Assembly (NCBI GenBank): GCA_942159475.1
Contig: OW804102.1
Coordinates: 35,594,873 to 35,658,872 of the forward strand
Direction: 5' to 3'
Origin: Sthenelais limicola
Lineage: Eukaryota; Annelida; Polychaeta; Phyllodocida; Sigalionidae
DNA length: 64,000 nucleotides
In this document: one piece after another, positions 55,801-64,000 of the stretch
Layout: each line of letters starts with the position of its first letter
How positions within the stretch are numbered: position 1 is the stretch's first letter
Program-made: the position numbers and the translations under genes
Notes under the pieces: model-generated
Seen by the model: the letters and a program-made list of their open reading frames with translations, nothing else
Database searches by the model: none
Told to the model about the DNA's origin: nothing

Positions 55801-55902
55801 AAGTGTGCGAGGGCAGGACGGGGGTGCTCGGGGGTGCTCTCTTATCTGACTGCACATGTCAATGCTTGGATGGCTACAGCGGTGAATCATGTTCAGAGAT
55901 CT
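55801..55902 (+). CDS. EGF/ShK secreted gene, EGF-like exon
   Basis: Acceptor TTTCCACCTTCAG/AA, donor ATCT/gtgagt, phase 1 to 1. Encodes CEGRTGVLGGALLSDCTCQC and LDGYSGESC, an EGF-like module with the terminal C-x-C...G-Y-x-G-x-x-C pattern. In marine invertebrates this module is often followed directly by a ShK domain, as here. Confidence 0.65.
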
Positions 55903-56119
55903 GTGAGTTTGTATAGAATTATTTTCAGTCTCAGTCCAGAAATTTTACCCGCTAGTACTTTTGCTGGTTGTACGTATTTTATTGTCTGTTTTTGTTCTTA
56001 TAGTTGTCGTTTTTCTCACCTTGAATGACACTGCATGCCCACCAACCACCCATCCTTCACTCCTCCCATCACATTAGAATCCATGTTGTAGTGTTTGATA
56101 CCTGACTGCCTACCTGCCT

Positions 56120-57055
56120 AGTGGTTTGGTTTGGTTTGGTTAGTTTCACCTCCGCTAATAGTAATTAAAAGTTAGCAGATATACTGTGGTTTTATTATTT
56201 TATTCTGTGAAATTCCCTATTTCATGAAACAGGGTTTGGCCTGACGAAGTCAGGCTTCATTTAGGTTACCTAAATTTTGTCGTACAATTTGGTTTCCCGT
56301 AGGAAATCAAGAATATTTTTGTTCCCAGATTCCCGGAAAATACTCTGCAGTGTCCTGCGATTTTGCAGGAATTTTATTCTGTTTCTCTTGGTTGCCTGAC
56401 AATGTATTAAGAGATGCTCTACACTCAGTTGAGTGTTGCATGTCTGACATACGGGAGCCACTTCACCTTTTAGAAGGTGCCTGTGAGTCAGTTTGGTGTG
56501 ACCGGTACGAAGACGGGTCAGTATCACCTGTTCGGGTCTTGTCAGGTTATCATCTTTGAATTTTGGTGTGATTGATGGTGTGATTGCTCGCAGCTTGTTA
56601 CTGTTAACACCATTCCATGTGCGCTGCCAGCTACGTTTGACATGTGCCTGCGCCACAGGTACAATGTCTGTGTATGGCATTTGGTCAGCCCCAACAGGGC
56701 GCCTCAATGCATTTTTGGCTGCAATGTCTGCTGCCTCATTTCCTTCTATTCCAATGTGGCTTGGCACCCAGCACAACACCACTACTTTGTCCAGTCTTTT
56801 GTTTTCAGTGTATGTCTCTTGAATTGCTTGTATGATTGGGTTCTTAGGATAAAGGTTGGTCACAGCTTCTAGACATGGGTGCGAGTCTGAGAATATGATG
56901 AATTTCTTCATCTGTGAGACCTGTACCCATTCAAGTGCCTTAAGCAGTGCTTTTCCTTCAGCAGTGTAGATGCTGCTTTCCTTGTGGAGAGCCTTCTTCA
57001 AGTTCCCAAATGGTGTATGCACCTGCCTAGTGTGTGTGTAGGCAAGGCTACACAC
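56120..57055 (-). mobile_element. 5'-truncated LINE with RNase H domain
   Basis: A 261-codon frame (57055-56270) with RNase H motifs: AEGKALLKALEW (Glu), IIFSDSHPCL (Asp) and WVPSHIGIEGNEAADIAAKN (His/Asp). It ends in a zinc-knuckle-like CQTCNTQLSVEHLLIHC, as in I-clade (Nimb-like) LINEs. There is no RT upstream. The 3' region ends at a (TTGGT)n tract at 56126-56145. It lies antisense in the last known intron of the EGF/ShK gene. The frame is still open, so it is fairly recent. Confidence 0.75.
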
Positions 57056-57869
57056 ACACTAGTGGCAGGCAATGGCAGGCAGAGGGAGGGGCAGTGTGTG
57101 GTACTGGGTTGTGTGAAGCTATGTGAGTGAGTGAAGGTGCAGTGTGTGTGAGAGGTCCGACAGGGTCGGGAGTCTAAACCAATTTTTATATTTAAAAATG
57201 CAACTTTCCTGTACCATATTATACATAAGTCGTCCCCTAAAAAGGCATCAGGAGGAACACAACTTGCCTTACAGACAATGTAATGGTACCCATTTACATG
57301 GGAATACATAAAAAACAGGGCCATGGCTGCGAGTTCTGTATAAGTGAGAAGACCAGGGGTATTGGAGCAACGTAAGGAAGTTTAAAGGTGGTCTAAATCC
57401 GCCCTGTAGGGGGTGGGTCAGTTGTGCAAAGTCAAGTTCCTTTTAGTCTCGGCTTAAACCATTTAAGGCCACAACTTTCAAAGACAACTACAATACAATA
57501 AGTTCGTTAGTATATCAATTTAATTTGCAATGGAGCTCCATCAAACTACCTTTGTTAATCTCCCATGACACTAAACATAACATGTTAACAGTTTTAAACA
57601 TTACATGAAGGTTGTATGGGATGGAATCCATCAGGTTTTAACAGAAAAATAATAATAAATAAATGGAATAATAAATCACATGTTGTAGATCTCCCAAACA
57701 AACTTATTATTTCACTGAAAGCTTCAGTATAAACCATGACCAAAAACCTCTAGATATGAAGATTAAAATGTTTAATCTACTTTATTTATTAATGATGTTA
57801 GTATGGAGCCACCTGTAATGATAATAATAAAATAATAGTAATAACGAATATATGTTCTTAATATTGCAG
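57056..57869. other. Intron remainder, nothing recognised
   Basis: 57026-57062 is an inverted repeat of the CTAGTGTGTGTGTAG / CTACACACACACTAG type. The rest is AT-rich and unassigned. Confidence 0.35.
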
Positions 57870-57973
57870 CGAACTGTGTAGACTAATCCTACTGTGCCAC
57901 TGTATATACAAACGATCCCTGTGACTACCCAAACGTACAAAAAGATTGCCCCAAAATGTGTGGAGTGTGCTAG
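57870..57973 (+). pseudogene. EGF/ShK secreted gene, ShK exon with an in-frame TAA
   Basis: Acceptor CTTAATATTGCAG/CG joins in phase with the EGF exon. The frame reads NCVD, then TAA at 57884-57886, then 28 codons with five cysteines ending DCPKMCGVC and TAG at 57971. Cysteine order and the final C-x2-C match ShK-type (SXC) domains. Apart from the single nonsense codon everything is intact, so it may be a null allele, a recent pseudogene, a sequence error or a readthrough site. The translated product as it stands would lack most of the domain. Confidence 0.6.
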
Positions 57974-59290
57974 ATACAGCCTGCAGACGGCTATCTATGG
58001 GGGAGGCATTTGACCACGATTTTGGAGGATTTTGTCCAGTTCCTTTTGCTGCTGGATTTCATGAAAGTCTACATTTATTTTTTTGAGATGCCCTTATGTC
58101 TTTTCCTGCAGTCGCTTCACATATCATTTCTTGCTCCTTCACATATTATTTATTGCACCAACAGCTGTTTTCTCTTGGCTGATTCAACTTCAAATTCTTG
58201 TCTCAACATGACAGTATTAGAATATTGATAAATCCAGTCATGTAAGTCATTAACTGAGTAAATTTGGTAGAATTAAATTAGTTGTAATAGCTAAGAATGT
58301 AACTTTAACATCAGGACCACATGAGCCAGTGGTATTCAATAATGATGTTTTATAATCCATTGAAGTGATTAGACAATATGGATATATAGTCACGCAATGT
58401 AATATGAATTACTTGATTAGGCTATATTTGTTGTGACAAAGAAAGTTTTATTTGCCCTAATCATTTCAATTTAAATATCCTAAATCAATGTTAAACTATG
58501 CTATGTACATCTCAAATACAAGAGATTCATATGTTCACCTCTAACTGTACATCATTAACTATCAACAAGAGTGTTGACCACATACATGAAGGGATCTAAT
58601 GTAGTAAAGGCTTACTATGTTGGGGGTGGATTAGCGGTCAGAACACAATTGGTCTTAATACAGTATAAAGTGCTTCATACAGTTTCCTAAACTCTAATAA
58701 AATCTTGTTTAAAAAAGTTGATGCCTTTATATTTTCTTCTTTGGAACCCCGCTGGAGATGCAGTATTCAAAGTTTCCAAAACATTGTCAGTAGAAAATAA
58801 ACTCTTACAACTAGAGAACAAATTCAAAGAGGCTTATTTCATATCAAATATGGGACACACAATCAAAACGTCTAAACTGATTGAAAATACACGGAAACCC
58901 AAATTGATTGTGTCACATTACTCATTATAGTGACTAAATCCCAGTACATAACAAATCTTTCTTGGCGGTATACTTCTAGACATCAAATTGTTAAAACTCT
59001 ACAAAAATGTTTCAATATTAACTACAGTTGACAAAACATTATAAATAGTCTCAATAGACACTGAGAGGACATTTGATGGAATTCCTCTAACTTAATAATT
59101 GTATCATTAGGCAACGAAGAAACTTACAACAAGCAGTAAAGTTAATGCAGAAATGTGTCTACTGATCAAGTTCAATCAAAACGTTAAACAACAACAACAA
59201 CAAGCTCGCATGGAATCCTGAGGCTTCAAGAGGTACTGAGTTCGAATCCCATGCCCCACTCTGAAACTGAGAGGGACACACATCAATCTT
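57974..59290. other. Convergent intergenic region
   Basis: Lies between the 3' ends of the + strand EGF/ShK gene and the - strand RING gene. The frame at 58718-58930 (+) is lysine-rich without a domain. A B-box-bearing tRNA-like relic lies at 59205-59280. Confidence 0.35.
59205..59280 (+). repeat. tRNA-like / SINE relic
   Basis: Contains AAGCTCGCATGGAATCCTGA and the B box GAGTTCGAATCCCATGCCCC; the cloverleaf is incomplete. Confidence 0.35.
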
Positions 59291-59607
59291 TCAATTTCCA
59301 TCAGAGGCATCTCTTTCCGCAGCAGGTCCAGTCATATTAGGGAAGCGTTCAGTTAACTGTTGCACCGCATCATCATGAGTGGGTATGTCAAACTCAACCC
59401 CTTTCTGTATGTCCTGTAAGATAGCCCATTGGATATCAGCAGCTTCAGGTGTATACATCCTAGCTAGTATGTCCAAGTCTCCATGAACTCTATCAAGGTA
59501 ATCGGTCATTTTCTGTGATGCCCATTCTAGGCAACCACAATGCTTGCCCATTCGCTTGAGGAATACACTGTACAGCCCAGTCATGAATTTTGTTGTCATT
59601 GCATAGC
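59291..59607 (-). CDS. RING/TRAF-zinc-finger protein, coding exon 2 of 2
   Basis: Acceptor TAATTTCAG/GC joins phase 1 to exon 1. Encodes about 105 residues (MTTKFMTGLYSVFLKRMGKH, WASQKMTDYLDRVHGDLDIL, then an acidic tail ending ASDGN) with helical character and no motif that I recognise. It replaces the C-terminal substrate-binding domain found in NRDP1-type ligases. The whole protein would be 289 residues. Confidence 0.7.
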
Positions 59608-60273
59608 CTGAAATTACACATAAATTGCAATCAATTACAATAGGGTATATGAGCTAGGTGTGTGCAGGAGCTTATTAATTTACCTTTTATTGAAATATTT
59701 AATATCACTTATCTCCATAGGTACAAAGGCAAAATTGATAAGTATGTTTGGGAGAGGGCTGTAGGTCTTCTGAAGGGTAGCTGAGATATCTTAGATGTAA
59801 TGTCGCTTGATGTTGAATGTTTGATATACAAAAACGTTATCTTATGTTCTGATTAGAGGTCAATTTGATAAATAGATATTTAGATATTTTCAGTTTCTTC
59901 AGATGACAATTCATGACATACAAACTGATTAGCAGATCACTTATGATTTACTTGTCATCATTGCCATAAAAAAATCGGCAAAAAAGGAAAATTTGCTATA
60001 TATAAGTTTCTTTCAGAGAACTAGAAGAGCATCTCATTATAATTGTATCCATGGAAAAGCTCAACCCCCCACTATTCCCCCTATCCCTAACATCGATCAT
60101 CACCTCCCCCTCTTGAATGCCTAGTCAACCTTACAGTTTGATCTTAGTATGTAAAGGTCCCATGAAATTTGACTTCTGTTTATGATGCACCACTCTTAAA
60201 GAGACCAGCAGTACCTTCAGCGAGGTTCAAACTATAATCATACATGTATATCTTGGCAAACACTCACACTAAC

Positions 60274-60826
60274 CTTCATTCAGATTCCTGAGTTTGGCCA
60301 TACAATCATGGCTTTCGTAGTCCTTAAAAGGAATCTCCAGTTTGCAGTCCCTCGAGCAGGTAACAGTCCTGCACTCACAACCCTCCTCATGTTCCTGCTT
60401 TTCCTTGGCAAGCAGGGCCCGTCTACAGACAGGGAACCTGCAGTACATCCTTCTACACATACACTCCCTCTCATGTGAAGCCAGCTGCTTAACTGGCAGA
60501 ACAACATCACAACCATTCATTACATTTATACACCGGATCCTTAATTCTGCAATCTGCTCAGCAATCTCTGGAGAAGGGTTCAGATCAGGAGACTCTGCTG
60601 GGAAATTCTGCCTGCATGCTGGACATGGGGCAGATTCAAAGTCTTCTTCGTTGTCACCTTCGTGGGTTCTCTCCAGGTGGCTCAGAATCCATGTTTTGAT
60701 GCAGGCATCACAGAAGGCATGCTGACAAGGTGTGACTGTTGGTTCATACAGCAGACAGTGACAGATAGGGCAAATCAGCTCCCTATCAGGCTCTGACTCG
60801 AACCTTTCCACTTCATATGAAGACAT
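60274..60826 (-). CDS. RING/TRAF-zinc-finger E3 ligase-like protein, coding exon 1
   Basis: Likely ubiquitin E3 ligase: the RING recruits an E2, while zinc fingers and the C-terminus bind partners. The C3HC4 RING is complete: C19, C22, C34, H36, C39, C42, C68, C71 (ELICPICHCLLYEPTVTPCQ, HAFCDACIKTW, PCPACRQNF), with a long 25-residue acidic stretch between C42 and C68. TRAF-type zinc-finger repeats follow from about residue 95 (CINVMNGCD, CMCRRMYCRFPVC, CECRTVTCSRDC, SHDC). The start MSSYEVERFESEPDRELICP resembles the MGYDVTRF...LICPIC start of NRDP1/RNF41, but the second half differs, so no orthology is claimed. Exon ends phase 1 at GAAG/gttagt. Confidence 0.8.
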
Positions 60827-60880
60827 GATGATGTTTGTGGTGGTAATGATTTTGCTGTTAGTATAATGGGTGGCGGTTTC
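60827..60880 (-). other. 5' UTR part of the RING gene with upstream splice acceptor
   Basis: Minus strand CTCTTTTCACAG/GAAACCGCC is a good 3' splice site 54 bases upstream of the ATG, implying a separate non-coding first exon. Confidence 0.5.
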
Positions 60881-62110
60881 CTGTGAAAAGAGTTGATTAT
60901 ATATTAAAGTAGCTGCCCAATAAGGGGTTAGAATTTGTTAAACTTAATACCAATTATATAATGGTAATTCTTCTTATAACAATATAACCCTGTCCTACTT
61001 GAAAACAGAGTGATAGAACATTATTGTTTTTAAATAGTTTATTTACCCATTACATTAATATAAAAACTTGTATTATATACGTTTTAAAAATATTATCATA
61101 TTAAAATTCATCAGATGGTTTTAGTCTTAAAGGGATAAGCCGAACAGAAAAAAAACTAATACACAATATTTTTTTTAAAACTTTGCCCCGTTAAAGTCTT
61201 AATATATCAAATAGTCCGGCAGTGGTAGAGCCTAACCCGGAAATCCCGGATAAAGTTAGTTCACACAGGAATGTGATATAGGGACCCCATAGATGACAAA
61301 TCAAGAGAGAGAAAAAAACTTTATCCAGGATTTCCGGGTTAGGCCAAAATTTGCCTTTCCACTGCCGGACTAAAACTATATAATAAGGCTGAAATTTATT
61401 ACCATTCACCATAGCAGTCAATGGGCAAAAGGAAGATTTTTGTCCCTTTTTCCAGGGCCCAGTAGGCCTAGGCCTATATAAAAAAGAAAGGAATACGCTA
61501 CAATATTTTCTTAAAAATCTATCTATCTATAGCAGACATGGGATTTACCCTCACAAGCAAAAATAAACAGGGGGTCACCTGCTTTTTTAAACAAGAATCA
61601 GTTACATTGTAAAGTATCGAGGTTCCATCAGAAGCTATCAGAGGTAAAGATGGAGCAGCAATTGTGACCCGTTCATTAGGTATTGATATATTAGTCCTGA
61701 TAGCATGAATTGCCTATATATACACTATGAATTAGTTTTGAGATCACTATACTGAAAATATGCATTTGTGAAATATTGAATGAACTTCATCGTCGTACAA
61801 AACGTCACTTTGAAGCCTTATGTCAACCATGCATCTGTTAACCCATAGCACATCAATAGTGTTTTATAATAGCTTGAAATGCTTGGTATAATATGGACGA
61901 CATGTAGCAACACAATAAAGGCCTTTATTATGCGCATTCTATATGAGAGGTGCTATTCATAAGTGGGGTGCTATAAAAAATATTCATATAGCACGCATAG
62001 GCCTACTATAACTATGAACTACTTCGTCACCAAGTTGGCTACTTTTTTCAGATTTACACATAATACATTTGTGATTACACGTCAAGTTTTATGCCCATAT
62101 GATAAATATA
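60881..62110. other. Probable 5' UTR intron of the RING gene
   Basis: AT-rich; contains the foldback element at 61212-61372 and no supported exon. Confidence 0.35.
61212..61372. mobile_element. Foldback MITE (about 160 bp)
   Basis: TAGTCCGGCAGTGG ... CCACTGCCGGACTA with inner arms CCTAACCCGGAAATCC and its complement GGATTTCCGGGTTAGG. The ORF across it on the minus strand is an artefact of the palindrome. Confidence 0.65.
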
Positions 62111-62244
62111 GAATGGAACTCGCCTGCGATAATTGAAAATGTTATTGGCTTGATTGATCTACATAAGCACTCTGCCTACGGCATCGTGCTTATGTGGACA
62201 AATCTCATCCAATAAATTTTCGATTATTGCCGGCTCATTCCATT
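62111..62244. mobile_element. Foldback MITE (about 134 bp)
   Basis: GAATGGAACTCGCCTGCGAT pairs with the complement of ATTGCCGGCTCATTCCATTC; the centre CATAAGCACTCTGCC/TACGGCATCGTGCTTATG also pairs. Confidence 0.6.
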
Positions 62245-62790
62245 CTCTCTATCCTGTGGCTTCAAACTTTCAGGAAATTTCCTACATGTAGTTCAAACCT
62301 ATATTTAACAGTATGCATAGTATACAACAAGAAATTTATTCATGGGAACTACAATTTAATTAATCATTGCTAATTGCGTTAATTGTTACGCCCTTCCCCA
62401 AATAAAAGCCCCGACTCGCCGTCCCCCTCCCCCAACCCCCGGCAGAAAGCATTTCTCTCTACAAGCAGGGTTCTGTCAATGAAATGAAGGACAGTGGACT
62501 GGTATTAAAATGCGGGGCTGCATAGTAGAGCCAGTCAGCCCAAGCTAGCCCAGCTCATCTCCGGCTACAGACAGCCGAGTCAGCATCATTACCCCGTCTC
62601 TGGAACCAGCACCCTCCTCAAGTCCCCCGAGACAAGTCTACACTCAAAAGCTAGGCCTACTCAAGATGTGTAGACCCTACGTACGCTTGTATAAGTTATA
62701 CCCCTAGGCTACACATTGCAAACGGACACAAATAACTAGCTATAACTGAAATTGTTAAAAGATTATAGAGAATCGGATTAAATTGGTTAC

Positions 62791-62880
62791 CTACTTAGTT
62801 CCGTTTCCACTCTCGATAAACTCGTGTTGAATCACTCACTGCTCCTCAGCAGTCCGCCATTAGAGAAATGTGAGTGTCGC
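62791..62880 (-). promoter_or_regulatory. Candidate first exon / promoter of the RING gene
   Basis: Minus strand shows CTAATGGCGGACTGC (a YY1/initiator-like ATGGCGG, common just downstream of housekeeping starts), a locally GC-richer leader and a donor-like ACTAAGTAG/gtaacc at 62791/62790. Placement is an inference from these weak signals. Confidence 0.35.
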
Positions 62881-63885
62881 CACCTCGCGTAAAAATTCGA
62901 GAAGATCATCTTGACTTATTTACAATAGATGGCGCCATGTATTGAAATCATGTACACTCGGGGATTGAGGGCGGTGCTAAGTAATAAAATAATGGACAGT
63001 ATTTATGACCTACTTGCTATAAATAAAAACCTATAAAAATCTTTAAAAATCAATCTCGGAAAAAACAGATTTTATATACCGTTTTTAGTCTCTACCTTTA
63101 ATAAACGGTCCCGTTGCTTGGGCAGTGACTAGGGCAGTGACTAGGCCAGCAATGTCGGTCGTTAATCCTTTTATCCTATAGCTTGATTATTAAATTTGTG
63201 GTTTTAATTATATTCTTATACTGAAACAAGTAGGCCTAAAGACCTAAACATGAAAAACATTTGTTTATGGCATATAGGTCTAGGCCTACATCTTCTGGAT
63301 TGCTTCATACTTTAACTGTCGTCAGTAGCCTATATGCCTAGCTTTTTTTAATTAACCTTTGCAGATTGTCAAATTGTTCCAATGATTTAACAATAATATC
63401 AAGGCTACAAAGAACATAATATTAATTGCAATTACCATCATCCTTTCAGTTGCGTTGGTCTCTACTAATAGGTTTTTTCCTAATACCTTTATTGACCTGT
63501 GCTAATTTTAAAGATTGAACAATAATGGGGATCTTAATGTGTCCCTAAATAAGTAATTAATGTTCGGTCTCATTAAGTTCTCTGGTTGTCAGTTTTCATT
63601 AGGGACAGCACACTGAACAGGCTCACAAAAAATGGATTTTGAGATTAAGTGGATTCCAACAAACCACTACGAGAATCATTAATAATGATGAAAGGCACAC
63701 CATAGCCCGAAAGCTAGTGATTCAATAAAAATACCTTAACTAATAGTAAGGGTTTCCCAATCCTTTACCACATTTCTGACACATCGACCCGGGCATAAGA
63801 TATACATGCGAGGACTTCCGGTCGAGCTCTTGAGTGGTAAAGACGGTGGACGCTTCGGCTCCGTACTAATTCCTTTTTTTTTCAG
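62881..63885. other. Intergenic, nothing firm
   Basis: Upstream of the RING gene and before the last candidate exon. A single family end related to the 3568-3691 foldback (GCCAGCAATGTCGGTCGTTA) occurs at about 63147. No gene supported. Confidence 0.3.
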
Positions 63886-64000
63886 GATATTCTAGGTGAA
63901 AACCCTAGAAACTGTAGAGAAAGGTTCCACCAAGAATCTGGATTCAGGAAATTACCATATGTGCAGTTCAGTAAGTTGGAAAAAGTGACAAAGACGATTT
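63886..64000 (+). CDS. Candidate exon of an unknown gene, cut by the window end
   Basis: The strong acceptor TTCCTTTTTTTTTCAG/GAT is followed by 115 bases open in only one frame: DILGENPRNCRERFHQESGF, then RKLPYVQFSKLEKVTKTI. The other two frames meet stops within the first four codons. The residue mix is protein-like (charged, one Cys). Family not recognised; a chance open stretch cannot be excluded. Confidence 0.4.

Noticed and set aside
1..64000. CRISPR arrays, operons, bacterial ribosome binding sites, rRNA genes
   Set aside because: No regularly spaced repeats with unique spacers, no polycistronic layout and no rRNA-like sequence; the window is clearly eukaryotic.

Overview
This is a eukaryotic, AT-rich, intron-containing window. 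It looks like a marine invertebrate deuterostome, most likely an echinoderm. That placement is an inference from three things: a candidate eclosion-hormone-type neuropeptide gene (a family known from arthropods and ambulacrarians), an Ngaro-type tyrosine-recombinase retrotransposon, and a dense load of small inverted-repeat transposons and LINE remnants. Coding sequence is a small part of the 64 kb; most is introns and intergenic DNA filled with nested mobile elements.

Layout of host genes. (1) 8.39-10.57 kb, + strand: a two-exon gene for a 97-residue secreted six-cysteine peptide, candidate eclosion-hormone type. Its 1.9-kb intron carries a complete hammerhead ribozyme motif and a short Ngaro-related unit. 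(2) 21.68-31.79 kb, + strand: an unrecognised secreted cysteine-rich peptide gene. Three near-identical 27-nt microexons, each inside a tandemly duplicated intron block, lie between its signal-peptide exon and its cysteine-rich exon. (3) 33.49-54.33 kb, + strand: an UNC93A-like multi-pass membrane protein in eight exons, whose phases join exactly into a 492-codon frame. (4) 54.9-57.97 kb, + strand: part of a secreted gene with an EGF-like exon and a ShK-type cysteine exon. The ShK exon carries one in-frame TAA. (5) 59.29-62.8 kb, - strand: a RING plus TRAF-type zinc-finger E3-ligase-like gene, two coding exons, 289 residues, with a probable non-coding first exon. (6) 63.89 kb to the window end, + strand: a single candidate exon of an unknown gene.

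Mobile DNA. A full-length, probably young Ngaro-type element (37617-43160, antisense in UNC93 intron 2) has gag, RT-RNase H and tyrosine recombinase ORFs plus split direct repeats that are identical by eye. LINE remnants lie at 34.6-35.2 kb, 52.6-54.0 kb (-) and 56.1-57.06 kb (-, with RNase H). A truncated gag-like ORF sits at 49.6-50.7 kb. At least nine families of non-autonomous inverted-repeat elements are present; I label them A-I. Several are nested (A inside B; A and G inside H; A inside C; H inside I). Two larger terminal-inverted-repeat elements (29.2-30.3 kb and 44.9-47.06 kb) carry internal repeats.

The genes are unrelated in function (peptide signalling or secretion, membrane protein, ubiquitin ligase), so no operon-like logic is implied. 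The most distinctive signals are the intronic hammerhead ribozyme, the tandem microexons, the intact Ngaro element with a solo-like derivative elsewhere, and the single nonsense codon in the ShK exon. All family assignments come from reading motifs by eye; no searches were run.
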